A stretch of DNA of 64,000 nt from Otatea glauca. Taxonomy: Eukaryota; Streptophyta; Magnoliopsida; Poales; Poaceae. This document shows positions 53,166-64,000 of the stretch, one piece after another. How positions within the stretch are numbered: the first letter of the stretch is position 1; every line of letters starts with the position of its first letter. The notes below the pieces were generated by a model, which saw only the letters and a program-made list of their open reading frames with translations, ran no database searches and had not been told where the DNA came from. A program made the translations under genes and the position numbers. The stretch covers positions 71,230,382-71,294,381 of the forward strand of contig CM070713.1 in the NCBI GenBank assembly GCA_036346275.1, in the 5' to 3' direction.

Positions 53166-55574
53166 TTAGCTTTGATTTTCTGGCCCTTGAGACATAGCTT
53201 GATCATGCCAACTTGGATAGTCTGGGTCACCTGGCTGGATAATCAACAGTTGAAGATCTGACTGAATTTGATCCAAAGATTCATTCATAGTGCGAGTTTC
53301 AACAAGGATGTCACCAACATCATATATGCAATCATGTGCTAAGCGAGTGTAGTCGAGCAAGGCATCCTCGAATGGTCTGAAAGATGATCTAGCGATGTCT
53401 CATCCATAGCGATTGCTTGTATGTGATATACTTGCGGCTTCAACTTGATTTCTCGGTTTCTTGTCTTGATCATCCATTTTCGGTTAATGTCATACGATCA
53501 TCCTTTATCGATTTTGATTAGTATCAAGTCGTTGGACATGTTGTCTAAGATTGTCCCGATTTTTGCTTAGGTGGTCAAATCTGGACATGACTTCATTTTG
53601 AAATTTTGTTTGTTCCTCATATCTTAGAGTCAGCCAGATTTCGATCTTCCGTATCTTGTTTGGAACCCTCTTTGATCGAGATAATATTGTTGCTCAAAGG
53701 TTGAAAACCAAGATGTTTGAGAATCAAAGACATTTTCTTGAGCACGAAATGTATTATCTTGTGCTTGCTCATTATACTTTGGAGAAGATGGGATGGGATC
53801 TTGTGATCAAACAGACTTTCCCAACCGGAAAAGTATCCTTTGATCATGCTCGGGATGAGCCGATGATGGAGGATAATAGGTTTCAAATTGTTGGGGCATC
53901 CTGATCCTCTGCTTCATTTTCATGGGCTCTGGTCCAAGGTTTGTGCTTCCATGAACACAGGCTGCATTGCTTGACTCTTGAAGGTGATAGAATTGTTGCT
54001 CTTCATCTAAGGTTCTATCAACCGGACATGTAAGATTTTGAGTGGCAAGCATCATCAATTTTCCACGATTCACTTCCATGAATCACTTGATTTATCGAGT
54101 ATGGTGACTCGAGTCTTCCCTTTGTTTCCTCTTTGAACACTAGGTTCTCTGTCATTTCTACTCGATCGGACACATGATGACTCTCATAGGCTTGATGATG
54201 TCTTTCATAGGATTGAGGCCAGGAGTCACTTTCTTGTGCCTGGGAAAAATCTCTAAAACTGTTTCTGTCAAACTCATTTTTAGCTTCGCCTTTCTTCACT
54301 TTCTTCTTCTTGGTGGTTCGGTTGATTTTCCGGCATTCTTTGAAGGAAACGGTGATCCTCAAACTTTGTCCAGTGGCTTGATGCATGTTATATTTCTTTG
54401 GAAAGCACTTGAATTCCTTATTTAGATCATTTTGAGAAATTATGCCTTGAGCCAACAGGACTTCAGTGATTAGCTGGGCAAAAGGAAGAGAAATACTGAA
54501 CTTTTTGTAGATGGCCTCCTCCATTTATCCAAAGAAGTAATCAACTAGATCTATAGGCTGTCTTGATAAAATGAGATGCAATAACCATGCAAGAACTGAG
54601 GTCACTCCTTCCTTATATCCAGACTTGGGATAGATTGTGTGCCTCAGTATTAACAGCAGAACCTTTGCTTCTTCAGACAGATAGGTCACTCTATTTGGAT
54701 TAAAGTCCTTACTGGAGGTGTCTTTGTATATGTATCTTGACACTTGCAGATCAGGCATATCCCCACTCAATCTCCACCTCTGATGAGGATACATCTTTTC
54801 AAAAATTCTTGTCTTATTTGCCAGTGGACTAGAGGCTCCGATTGCCGACTCAAACTGAGATGATTTGATTTTTCTTATTTTTCCATTCAGAGTGAATATG
54901 ACATATTTTCTTTGTTTGTTCACTGGTAAGGATGCATAAAATTCTAGAGTCCTTGAGACACTCCATGGAATTGTTTTGTTTGACATGATTCTTATCAGTT
55001 CAGGAGTTGAGTTTATGCAGTCAAATAGTCCAGTTGAGCCAATGATAGCAATCACTTGATCCCATTCTACATATTGGTGAGTTGACAGAGCAGAGATCAT
55101 CTTTCCTTTTCCATCTCTTTTGTTCAGATAAGCATTGTATATGTTCTTGTGTACCAGAGACACAAAATTTTCACCCAGGGCTGCCCTTGACTCTGGAAAC
55201 CAAATCTTCTCACTTACTAACCAAACTGCTCTCAATTTCTTAGTACTTAGGTTAGCTAGTTCTTCACTGCTAAGGACATCAATTTCAGAGACCAGTTCAG
55301 TACTTTCTGAGGAAGATTCACTGTTGGGTTCATAGGCACAATCCTCAGAGGATGACTCAGAATCAATTATTTGTTTTCCTTTTCTGGGGTGAGAAGTAAC
55401 TACTTTTTGGTTTGCTTGAGCAGATTTGTGAACATCTGGGATTAGTACTGGTCCATGAGGTTGTTCAGGCAGATTTGATTCATGGGATGAACTGGATCTT
55501 CTTTGCTTCTTACTCTTAACTTTATCAATAATTTTTTCAATCAAACCCCTTTTATCTGGATTTTTTGACCTCAT
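53166..55574 (-). pseudogene. extra long ORF downstream of pol (env position), disrupted
   Basis: An ATG at 55574 opens 349 codons: a basic Lys/Arg start, a Ser/Glu-rich acidic stretch (residues of about 60-100), then a folded-looking region (LRAVWLVSEKIWFPES, VEWDQVIAIIGSTGLFDC, RNRVTYLSEEAKVLLLILRHTIYP). A single TAA at 54525-54527 separates it from a 168-codon continuation in the same frame. Further frames down to 53166 continue the polar C-terminus with shifts. The middle recalls the plant transposon-protein domain found in many LTR-element extra ORFs; I see no signal peptide or clear transmembrane segment, so an envelope role is not supported. Function unknown. Confidence 0.7.
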
Positions 55575-56893
55575 TATGATTTCTGACTAAATACTGACTT
55601 ATTGCTCAGACTCAAGACCAGACCCTCTTCAAGCAGGAGAGCAGACCTAAAACAGAAGAACTAAATCTAAGAACTAGATCTAGGGTTTGGGACTTGAAGA
55701 GGAAAAGAGAAATTTCAAGGAACTTACTGAGCTTGAAGGAGATTCTTGCGCAAAATGTCAGAAGATCACCGTTGCCAAGACCCGATCAGGATTTGCTTCG
55801 GTGCAGAGAAGAAAAAGAAACTTCTGGCTTAGAGAAGTTTGCGCAAGCAAGGATATGACAAAGGAGGAATTTGATGGAAGGAGTTACTGCATTGAATGCA
55901 TTTTCAGGAGTAAAAAGGCCTTGGTTACTAACACCTTTAACCAGGGTAGTTGGATGGGAACAGGAGTTCTGGCAAGGTGGTGGGACCCCCTTTTGGAATC
56001 GGTTTGAACAAGCACAGGGAGTCCTCTGAACAGGGTCAGGTTAGCAATGGGTAAGACTTAAAGCAATAGGTAAGATATTAAACATATTTTGAAATTTTGA
56101 GAGAAGAAGAGGGAATTGGATATAATCCATTTGATGAGAAACGACTTTAGAAATATTTGATCATTAGGCAGACTTGATTTAAACAGAGTTAAACAGATTA
56201 CTAATTTGGCCAGACCAAATTGATTTATACTCAGCCTGAAACATTTTTAGTCCGTTGTGGAGGAGTTTTAGCCTTTCATGGAGTTAAGACTAAGGACTTC
56301 CATCAACTACGGACCAAAAAATTTAGTCCGGCTGGCATTGACATTTCATTTGAGATTAGTCCGATCCAAGTAGGAACCTGTAACTTTTACTTTAAGTTGT
56401 TCTCAGTCTGCACTATATCTATATTTCTGAAGATTTTGAAAATAAGAGATATATCTATGAATAACAACCAACATCAACATGACACAAAAAACGAATTTCA
56501 GTGAATGTTTGAGTTAGATATTCAAATGAGCTTAAGTATTTCTTTAAACTAACCTCATCTGAAAACCTCGAATACTTAATATGGACACTTTGCTGAAAAA
56601 GTCAGATGATAATTTGGTTTCTTTAATTTTTGATTGGATAAGAATGAGCATAGAAAGGTGAGTCTTATAGCAGCATTTTTTATTATTATTAAAAAGAACT
56701 TATTCAAAGAGTTATTTTAATTTGACATTATCACTTTGAATTTATCCATATTATTTTAGTCGAAAAAGGTGAGTTGTCGAACAGGAGCAGCGAATGCTAC
56801 TAACACGATGTGTTGTGCGACTAGTCGAAGCTGCGTTTTGCGACGTATGAAGAAAACACACAAGATTCAGAGAGCATTTTAGAACACCATATC
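55575..56893 (-). other. spacer between the extra ORF and the small ORF
   Basis: No ATG-initiated domain ORF. 56190-56370 contains GGACCAAA/TTTAGTCCG inverted words like those of the LTR. The plus-strand open frame at 55687-56007 starts from a non-ATG codon and is likely chance. Confidence 0.5.
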
Positions 56894-56899
56894 TTTATT
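56894..56899 (-). terminator. polyadenylation signal of the small ORF
   Basis: AATAAA on the minus strand, about 55 nt downstream of the stop codon of the 71-codon ORF. Confidence 0.5.
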
Positions 56900-56953
56900 T
56901 ATATATAATGTCCCGGTCGACAAGTTTTGGAGAGAGAGGGACAAGACATGAAC

Positions 56954-57169
56954 TTAGGCTTCACCCCTACGCACGCGCCCTAGAGCCTCTATGAGCGCAT
57001 CTCTGGCCCTGAGGAGAGAGGGGAAAGCCTCAAGAAAGGCGTCCACGACAGCACTGTCTCTGACAACTGCCCTTTCTTCAGCCAACTCTGCTAGAGTGCG
57101 ATCAAATTCCCTCCAGAGCTCTGCAAGCTCTGGATTGTTCCGATCATCCTTGAAAGGTCTTTTCGGCAT
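56954..57169 (-). CDS. 71-residue helical protein inside the Sirevirus, unknown function
   Basis: ATG at 57169 to a stop at 56954. Basic start MPKRPFKDDRNNPELAELWR, then amphipathic helices rich in Ala, Leu, Glu and Arg (FDRTLAELAEERAVV, VVDAFLEAFPSLLRARDALIEAL), ending VRRGEA. Codon use is more GC-rich than the AT-rich sequence around it. It lies on the element's sense strand between RNase H and the extra ORF. A TATA box sits 70 bp upstream of the ATG, with a pyrimidine-rich leader, and AATAAA follows. No known family was recognised. It could be a captured host first exon, a DNA- or RNA-binding accessory protein, or a chance ORF. Confidence 0.55.
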   Translation of the reverse strand: MPKRPFKDDRNNPELAELWREFDRTLAELAEERAVVRDSAVVDAFLEAFPSLLRARDALIEALGRVRRGEA

Positions 57170-57238
57170 GATGAAGAACTAAGTTTGGAAAGAAAGAAGA
57201 AGAGCTGAGTGAAGGATTGCATCCCACACTCGGTTCGC

Positions 57239-57245
57239 CTTTATA
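57239..57245 (-). promoter_or_regulatory. TATA box upstream of the small ORF
   Basis: TATAAAG on the minus strand, followed by about 70 nt with TCTTCTTCTTTCTTTCC leader-like sequence before the ATG. Confidence 0.5.
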
Positions 57246-57434
57246 GCCATTGTGATAGGAAATAAATAAATGTATCATAATCCAAGCGGCTTGAAGTTAG
57301 AGAAGATGCGGAAAAACAAGGAGTTACGAAACCAAGAGCTTTTAATGTAAAGTCACACAAAGTGGGGTAAGAAAACAAGGGATATGAGCATCGGGATAAG
57401 CATAGCGAACAAACTTGCTCCCCTTAGTCGGACA

Positions 57435-58960
57435 TTATCGAGCAACATTTGAAAAGGCAATGATATTTAGTTCATTTCTTAATTTTGAAAATTTGGCCTC
57501 ATCAAGCGGTTTTGTGAAAATATCAGCCAATTGATCCTCAGTTCTTACATAACTAAGCATAACATTTCCTTTAGCAACATGATCATGAATAAAGTGATGT
57601 CGAATTTCAATATGCTTAGTTCTGGAATGTTGGACCGGATTGTTTGCTATTTTCACTGCACTTTCATTATCGCATAGTAGAGGCACATTATCAAATTTTA
57701 TACCAAAATCTAAAAGGTTTGTTTGATGAATAAGATTTTAGCACAACAACTTCCTGCACCACATATTCGACTTGGCAAGTGGATAGTGCTCTTGAATTTT
57801 GCTTTTAGAAAACCAAGAAACTAAAGACCTTCCAAGCAAATGACAACTCCACGAGGTGCTCTTACGATCAATCTTGCATCCGGCATAATCGAATCTGAGT
57901 AGCCTAGAAGCTCAAAGGAGCACCTTTGGGGTACCATAAACCAATACTTGAAGTGAACTTAAGATATCTAAATATTCTTTTACAAAGACTTAAGTGAATT
58001 TCTTTAGGAGCGACTTGAAATCTAGCACACATACACACACTAAACATGATATCAGGCCTAGATGCTGTCAAGTATAGTAAAGAGCCTATCATGGATCTAA
58101 AAAGCTTTTGATCAACAGACTTACCTCCCACATCTTGGTCAAGATGTGTATTAGTAGCCATGAGAGTCTTTATAATCTTGCATTCTTCCATTTTGAAGCG
58201 TTTGAGAAGATCCTTAGTATATTTTTCTTGTGAGATAAAAGTTCCTTCCTTCGATTGCTTGATTTGAAATCCCAGAAAGAATGACAGTTCCCCAATCATA
58301 GACATCCGAATTCTTTGGCCATCATGTCACCGAATTCTTTATAAAGAGAAATATTAGTACATCCAAAGATAATATCATCTACATATATTTGACAAATCAT
58401 TAATGTTCCATTGATGTCTTTTAGAAACAATGTTGGATCAACTTTTCCAGTTTTGAAGTTCTTATTGAGTAGAAAATCTCTAAGACGCTCATACCAAGCT
58501 CTGGGAGCTTGTTTTAGACCATAGAGTGCCTTAGATAATTTATACACATGATTTGGCAAGTTTGGGTCTTCAAAACCAGGTGGTTGTTCAATATAGACAG
58601 TTTCATCAATGAATCCATTTAGAAATGCACTTTTTACATCATTTGAAATAGAGTAATATTAAAATGAGCAGCAAAGGCAAGAAGAAACCGAATAGCTTCA
58701 AGATGAGCCACTGGGGCATAAGTCTCTCCATAGTCTAGTCCTTCTATTTGAGTAAATCCTTGAGCTACAAGTCTGGCTTTATTCCTTATCACCACTCCAT
58801 TTTCATCTTGCTTATTTCTGAACACCCATTTTGTACCAATAACATTGTGATCCTTTGGGCGATTTGTTAAGCTCGGACTTTGTTTCTTTCAAAATTGTTA
58901 AGTTTCTCTTCCATAGCAATTATCCAATCAAGATCTTCTAGTGCTTCTTCCACATTTTAG
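57435..58960 (-). pseudogene. Sirevirus reverse transcriptase and RNase H, disrupted
   Basis: Reading leftward: MFRNKQDENGVVIRNKARLVAQ without its natural start, a break near 58634 after FQMM, then LYGLKQAPRAWYERL and an intact catalytic IYVDDIIFG near 58370-58396, a frame change near 58300, SMIGSLLYLTASRPDIMFS, and another break near 57904. RNase H is damaged in the middle; its end (LCDNESAVKIANNP, HFIHDHV, QLADIFTKPLDEAKF) is open to a stop at 57435. At least three disruptions. Confidence 0.85.
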
Positions 58961-59195
58961 GTTCAATACACGAGACAAAAGAGTAATGTTCACAAAAAGA
59001 AGCTTGTCTAGAACGAGTTTGAACACCCTTACTGAATTCACCAATGATTTGGTCTGAGTGTTGATCCTTAGCAATGTTATGATGGCTTTTGATGAAAACT
59101 GGACAATATAGTTCTTTTTCTTCTTCTACTTCGTCTTGAGTTCCAACATGATGCACCATTGATTGAGTGGGAAGTTCATCCTTGTCTTCCTTTGG

Positions 59196-60560
59196 TCAAA
59201 TATCACCCACTTCCATCTTCTTCATCGCTTGTGCCAAGCCATCATCTCCTACATCATCTAAATTCTCATGCTCACCTTGTGAGCCATTAGATTCATTAAA
59301 TTTTACATCATAAGTTTCTTCTACCAGTCCAGTAGCATTATTAAAGACCCTATATACTTTGGACTTAGAGGAATATCCTAGCATGAAGCCAGTGTCACAT
59401 CTTGTTTGAATTTTCCCAAATGAGTTCTCTTTTTATAGATATAGACTTTGCAACCAAACACACGAAAATATGATACATTTGGTCTTCTTCCTACCAATAG
59501 TTCATGAGGAGTTTTCTTAAGCAATCTATGAAGATAAAGTCTATTTACAGCATGACAAGCAGTATTGATAGCTTCAGCCCAAAAAGCATCAGATGTTTCA
59601 TATTCATCTAGCATAGATCTAGCCATTTCAATCAAGGTTCGATTTTTCCTTTCAACAACACCATTTTACTGAGGAGTATATGTAGCTGAGAGTTCATGTT
59701 TAATTCCTAATTCATCACAGTATTCAATGATATTTGTGTTAACAAACTCAGATCCATTGTCATTTCTTATTTTCTTGATGGGACAATCAAATTCTTTTTG
59801 AGCCCTTTTAGCAAAAGTTTTGAAGATTTTTCCAACTTCACTTTTATTTGGCAAAAAGAATACCCAAGTGAATCTGAAAAAATCATCAACAATTACCAGA
59901 CAATATGAGTTACCACCAATGCTAGCATATGAGGTGGGACCAAACACATCCATATGCAAAAGCTCAAGTGGTCTAATGGTGGACATGATACTTTTAATTG
60001 GGTGAGAATTAGCTACTTGTTTGCCTGCTTGACAAGCGCTACATAGCTTATTCTTTTCAAATTTGACATCTTTCAACCCCACCACTAGCCCATTTTTGAA
60101 AAGCTTCTTCAGATTAGACATACCTACATACCCAAGACGCCTATGCCAAAACCATCCAAGGGAAACTTTAGCTAATAGACATGTTGAGATACATGAGGAG
60201 TTAGATTTGAAATCTACTAAATAGAGATTTTAAAATCTGAAACCTTTGAATATAAGCTTTTCATGTTTATCAAATACAGTTACCCCATCAGAAGCGAAGT
60301 TACAATGGAATCCAAGATCACACAATTGAGCAACAGATAATAGATTGAAGTTTAAGGAATCAACGAGAAGAACATTGTCAATAGAGTGATCATTTGATAT
60401 GGCAATCTTATCAAGACCTTTTACCTTTCTTTTGCTTTTGTCTCCAAAGGTAATTTTGTGACTTGGATCACTTTCTCCTTCAATTGAGGTGAACATTCTT
60501 GAGGTACCGGTCATGTGTTGAGTGCAGCCACTGTCAATGACCCAATGTCTGCCTCCACTC
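59196..60560 (-). pseudogene. Sirevirus protease and integrase, disrupted
   Basis: The protease motif VIDSGCTQHMTG begins about 60545. A break near 60230 precedes GAG-pre-integrase and the zinc finger CSACQAGKQ. Integrase catalytic residues appear as LLHMDVFGP, then IRNDNGSEF, with the Glu segment (VVERKNR) just after an in-frame TAA at about 59668. A frameshift near 59385 precedes the C-terminal part (GYSSKSKVYRVFN) and a stop at 59196. The acidic linker to RT continues with interruptions to about 58938. Confidence 0.8.
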
Positions 60561-60577
60561 TTATAATTTCCTACAAG

Positions 60578-62678
60578 TCATTTCTTCACTTTAGGTACCC
60601 AAATACTTTTGGGTCCTTTGATGTTAGTTACAGTCATCTTAGGTTTGAAAGGATTTATCAACATGGCCTTAGGTACCCAGACAGTTTTAAACTTCTTATT
60701 TAGATTTGAGGGGCCTACATATTTCACATTTGCTTTGCCCCTGAAATCTTTAAATAACATGTAATGGGCATCTACCATGCAATTCCTTTTGGCATGAGAA
60801 GCATTTGCAAGATAGCAATTTTTTGATTCATGATTTGATTCATGACAATAATAACATTGAGTGCTTTTCTTGCCAAAAATTTGTTTAGCATGACTTGATC
60901 CATTTTTATTTGGCAAATTGTTGAGTTTAAACCCCAAGCCCTTTTTACCCAAATTTGGTCTCTGTCCAACAAGAATTTTGTCAAGAGTAGTACTTCCCAG
61001 AAAGCATTTTTCTAAACCTTTATCAAATGTTGCTAGCTTAGCTTTTAGTGCTTTATTCTCTGTTTCAAGCTCCTTGACACAGGAAACATATTTGCAATTT
61101 CCTTTGCAAGCATCAGAAGAACCAAGAGTCAATATTTCTTCTTTTGAAGAGTCATATGAGATAGATGTATCACTTAAAAAGACATGACTGGATTTGTTAG
61201 CCAGCATTTCATTTTCAATTTCTAGCTCACAGTCGTTAATTTGCAAGTCTTCATAATTTTTAGCAAGCAAAGCATGACTTGTAACTAGATCATTATGAAT
61301 TTGTACAGATTTTTCATGTTCATGCATAAGTTTTTCATACTTGTCTGTTAGCAACCTTTGATCATTAAGCAAGCTAGAGATAGTCTTCTTAAGAGTTCTA
61401 GTTGAATTTGTTTTATCATGCAAGTCATTATTTAGTTCTTCAACTAGTTCCACTAGCTCATTATAAGAAGGAGAGTCACTAACCTTTTCCTCATCTGATC
61501 TTGCCATAAGGCACAGAGGAAATGAGGGTGGCGGTGGAGTTGACTCATCTAGAGCGAGTCCAGCTAACCCCTTTGACTTTGAACTTTCTTCATCTGAGGA
61601 TGAGTTTTCACTTTCACTTTCATCATCAGTGACCCATTCTCCTATATGAGCTTCTCCTTTTTCTTTCTTCATAAATCTCTTGGAGTAGCTCTTCTTGAAA
61701 AACTTCTTCTTTGGTTTTCCGTGAGTCTTTTCCTCATCCTCATCATCCTTATTCTTGTACTTGCTCTTCTTCTTGATTTTGTTGGGACATCGAGCAGCTA
61801 TGTGCCCTTTTTCATTGCATTCAAAGCATACAACATTAGAAAAAGGATTTTTCTTTGAGTAAGAATTTGACCTTTCTCTGTCTTTGAAATTGACTCTTCT
61901 CATAAGTTTGTTGGCTCTTCTCATGAGTAGAGCTAATTTCTTCACATCTTCATCCTCATCTTCACTTGACTCATCATGATCTTCATCAGATGGGTCTTGA
62001 ATAACTTCCTTGGATTTTAATGCGATGGATTTATTTCTTGGAGCATCTTCATCAGCCAATGTGAGCTCATGAGCAGATATTTTGTCCAGTAGTTCAGTTG
62101 GAGTGAGCCTTTTAAGATCACCATTAGATGATATGTGATCAAGCTGTGATATGTCCGTGGAAGCACTCTAATCATCTTCCTGCATACTTCAACATCTGAA
62201 ATTTTAGTTCCTAGGCCCTTTAGTTCATTGACAATAGGATTTAGCCTAGAGAACATGTCATTTGCATTTTCTTGAGAAAGCATTTTGAATTGATCAATTT
62301 TTTCCCTAACAACATAGTATTTTTCTTCTTTTACATCAGATGTACCTTCATGAATTTCTTGTAATGTTGTCCATATATCATAAGCTGATGTAAGATTACT
62401 TACTCTATCAAAAACTTCTAAGCTAAGACAGAAAATATGGCATTTCTAGCTTGAGCATCATCTCGCATATTTTGAATTTCACCAGAGTGGGTTCTCCATA
62501 TGCAGATTGCTCTTGTGTATGACACGAGGAGGCATAGGCTTCTCAGAACCCTCCACACATCATACCCGACAGCTTCTAAATAGCATCTCATCCTAATTTT
62601 CCAATAAGCATAGTTTGTGCCATCAAAAACAGGTACTCTACCAATACTAACAGTTGCAGAACCATTTTCATCAGCCAT
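60578..62678 (-). pseudogene. Sirevirus gag with two CCHC knuckles, frameshifted N-terminus
   Basis: ATG at 62678: GRVPVFDGTNYAYWKIRM, the Sirevirus Gag start. The UBN2 region breaks near 62418 and near 62060. From 62059 a 493-codon frame is intact: an acidic stretch, knuckle 1 (CFECNEKGHIAARC), Lys-rich and Ser/Asp/Glu-rich zones, a long coiled coil (residues of about 205-370), knuckle 2 (CYYCHESNHESKNC), and an end with repeated VWVPK/IWVPK. The coiled coil and the second knuckle are typical of large Sirevirus Gag. Confidence 0.85.
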
Positions 62679-62713
62679 TTACCAAAGCTAGTTAAGCTAA
62701 ACAAGGTAAACCA

Positions 62714-62725
62714 GCTCTGATACCA
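62714..62725 (-). other. primer-binding site (initiator-Met tRNA)
   Basis: The complement reads TGGTATCAGAGC, directly inside the 5' LTR on the minus strand. Confidence 0.9.
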
Positions 62726-62727
62726 CT

Positions 62728-64000
62728 TGAAGGATCGAGTTGGCCTAGAGGGGGGTGAATAGGCAACTTCAACAAGTTTTAACTATTTTAAACAACTAAC
62801 TAATTTTATCAAAGAGCAGATTACTGCAAGGATAATACAGAATTCAAAACAACTAAAGATAACAGCGAAAGCAATAAATGAAATGACACAGGAGAGACAA
62901 AGATTTATCCCGTGGTTCAGAGCCGCACTCCTAATCCACGTTGAAGCACTTGTTTCGAAGTTCTGCTTCTCCAGAGCTAGTTGCAGTAGCTCTGGCGATC
63001 ACTCAGGTAACTCTTTCACTACTCGAGTGAGGTGAGTTCCAGACCTCTCACAAATACAATTGCCTTCCACAAACACCTTTGGACAGGTCACACTGTTCAC
63101 TTCCTCCAAGCTGTCTAGGATCACTAAGATCCAAGAGTAATAAACTTTGCACAAGTTCTGTCTCTTGGTTCACTTTGCAATTCACACAACTAGACACTGA
63201 CTTGGAGCTAACACACTTAGAGATGTATGAGAATTTTTGTGTGAAGATGAAGCATGAGACTCCTTTTGAGAATGAGAGCTATATTTCAATACCAAAGTGT
63301 AAGGAGTTCATCCAGTATATGGAAAATGGCTTAGGAAATGCTTATATAGCCATTTGGAGTGAAAGTAGCCGTTACACTGCATCTGAGCCGTTGGACGTGT
63401 CGGATGTCGAAACAACAAAATATACACGTACAATGGACTAAGTATCGATGCCTAGCGATATTTGGATATGTGTATGACGGACCAAATTTGAGAGTTCACG
63501 ACGGATCAAAAATTTTGGTCCGTAGTACATGGGTTACTCATAGAGGATGGTCCAAGATACAATCGAGAGACAAAATGAGCGATCGACCAATTTGTTTAGT
63601 CCGTTACACATGGACTTTTAAAAGATAGGACTGGCATAGAGACCTATGTACGTCGGACCAAATTTTTGGTCTGTCATACATGGACTTTTCAGAAGATTGG
63701 TCTGACACAGAAACACATGTACGTCGGACCAAATTTTTGGTCCGTCATACATGGACTTTTCAGAAGATTGGTCTGGCACAGAGACACATGTACGTCGGAT
63801 CAAATTTTTGGTCAGTCATACATGGACTTTTCAGAAGATTGGTGCCAAGGACCTTTTCAATAAAGATAAATTTTTATCCAAGTTTTTTATTTTAGCAATG
63901 AACTGAGATATTTTAAACACGAATGCTTGGTCCGTTTCCTGAGTAAAATTCTTTTGAAGATAGAGAAAACTCATTTTAGGTTTCGATTCAAAAGGACATC
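62728..64000 (-). repeat. 5' LTR of the right-hand Sirevirus, cut by the window end
   Basis: Aligns with 50863-52130, including the TATATAAG box (63348-63341) and the 71-bp repeats (63648, 63719, 63790). Differences include many 1-2-base indels at CAG/CTG sites. About 590 bp should lie beyond 64000. Confidence 0.9.

Larger units (their letters stand above)
50863..64000 (-). mobile_element. Sirevirus-type copia element, minus strand, runs off the window
   Basis: Left LTR 50863-52721 (the 3' LTR), right LTR from 62728 past the window end (the 5' LTR; at least 1273 of an expected ~1860 bp). PBS complement at 62714-62725 and PPT at 52722-52735. In element order: gag with two CCHC knuckles (62678-60578), protease and integrase (60560-59196), RT and RNase H (about 58960-57435), a small ORF (57169-56954), a long additional ORF (55574-53166), then several AGGGGGAG tracts. 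Stops and frameshifts interrupt gag, integrase, RT and the extra ORF. A target duplication cannot be checked because the right flank is outside. Confidence 0.9.

Noticed and set aside
55687..56007. 106-codon plus-strand ORF antisense to the Sirevirus
   Set aside because: It starts from a non-ATG codon, and no motif or leader was seen.

Overview
The window is plant nuclear DNA, almost certainly from a grass. It holds one host gene with many short exons, several Ty1/copia retrotransposons (two with Sirevirus characters), hAT-type and other MITEs, Helitron-like 3' ends with a hairpin followed by CTAG and T, and GC-rich 5' exon sequence. No bacterial or organellar features were seen. The species cannot be fixed from the sequence alone.

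Layout. 1-1742: intergenic, with a short NAM-associated-like C-terminal fragment. 1743-6964: a decayed copia element that lacks the integrase core and carries a GC-rich leader. 6965-21570: a gene-poor mosaic with a possible minus-strand first exon (near 7416), a foldback transposon (7912-8569), a rearranged Helitron-like repeat (8802-10613), a hAT MITE with a perfect 8-bp target duplication (10975-11522) beside a second MITE carrying GC-rich tandem sequence, and a second Helitron-like copy (18432-19944) flanked by 15-bp direct repeats. 21867-26663: the only clearly intact host gene, a MAP70 microtubule-associated protein, 11 coding exons and 597 residues. 27580-27816: a small Helitron. 27904-29031: a 1.1-kb terminal-inverted-repeat element.

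30703-48209 is a nested pair. The outer copia element has target duplication TATAT. An 11.6-kb Sirevirus-type element (34857-46459, target duplication TGGCT) sits in its RNase H. The inner element keeps LTRs of about 3.3 kb, a PBS, a damaged gag and a PPT, but has no pol; 3.1 kb of AT-rich non-coding DNA takes its place. 48483-48960 is a minus-strand LINE remnant. From 50863 to beyond the window end lies a minus-strand Sirevirus of about 13 kb with disrupted gag and pol, an extra long ORF downstream of pol, and a small ORF with its own TATA box and polyadenylation signal.

The strongest unexplained signal is in the LTRs of the inner element. A tandem set of roughly 50-bp two-layer hairpins, plus many more short palindromes, shares the same TGTGT loop while the stem sequences change and stay complementary. 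Next are the possible mini-gene in the right-hand Sirevirus, a GT-AG intron candidate spanning the LTR boundary of the outer copia element, and a Helitron-like copy bounded by 15-bp repeats. Many differences between LTR pairs are 1-2-base indels at CAG, CTG and CCGG sites, so some breaks in the retrotransposon ORFs could be residual sequencing error.
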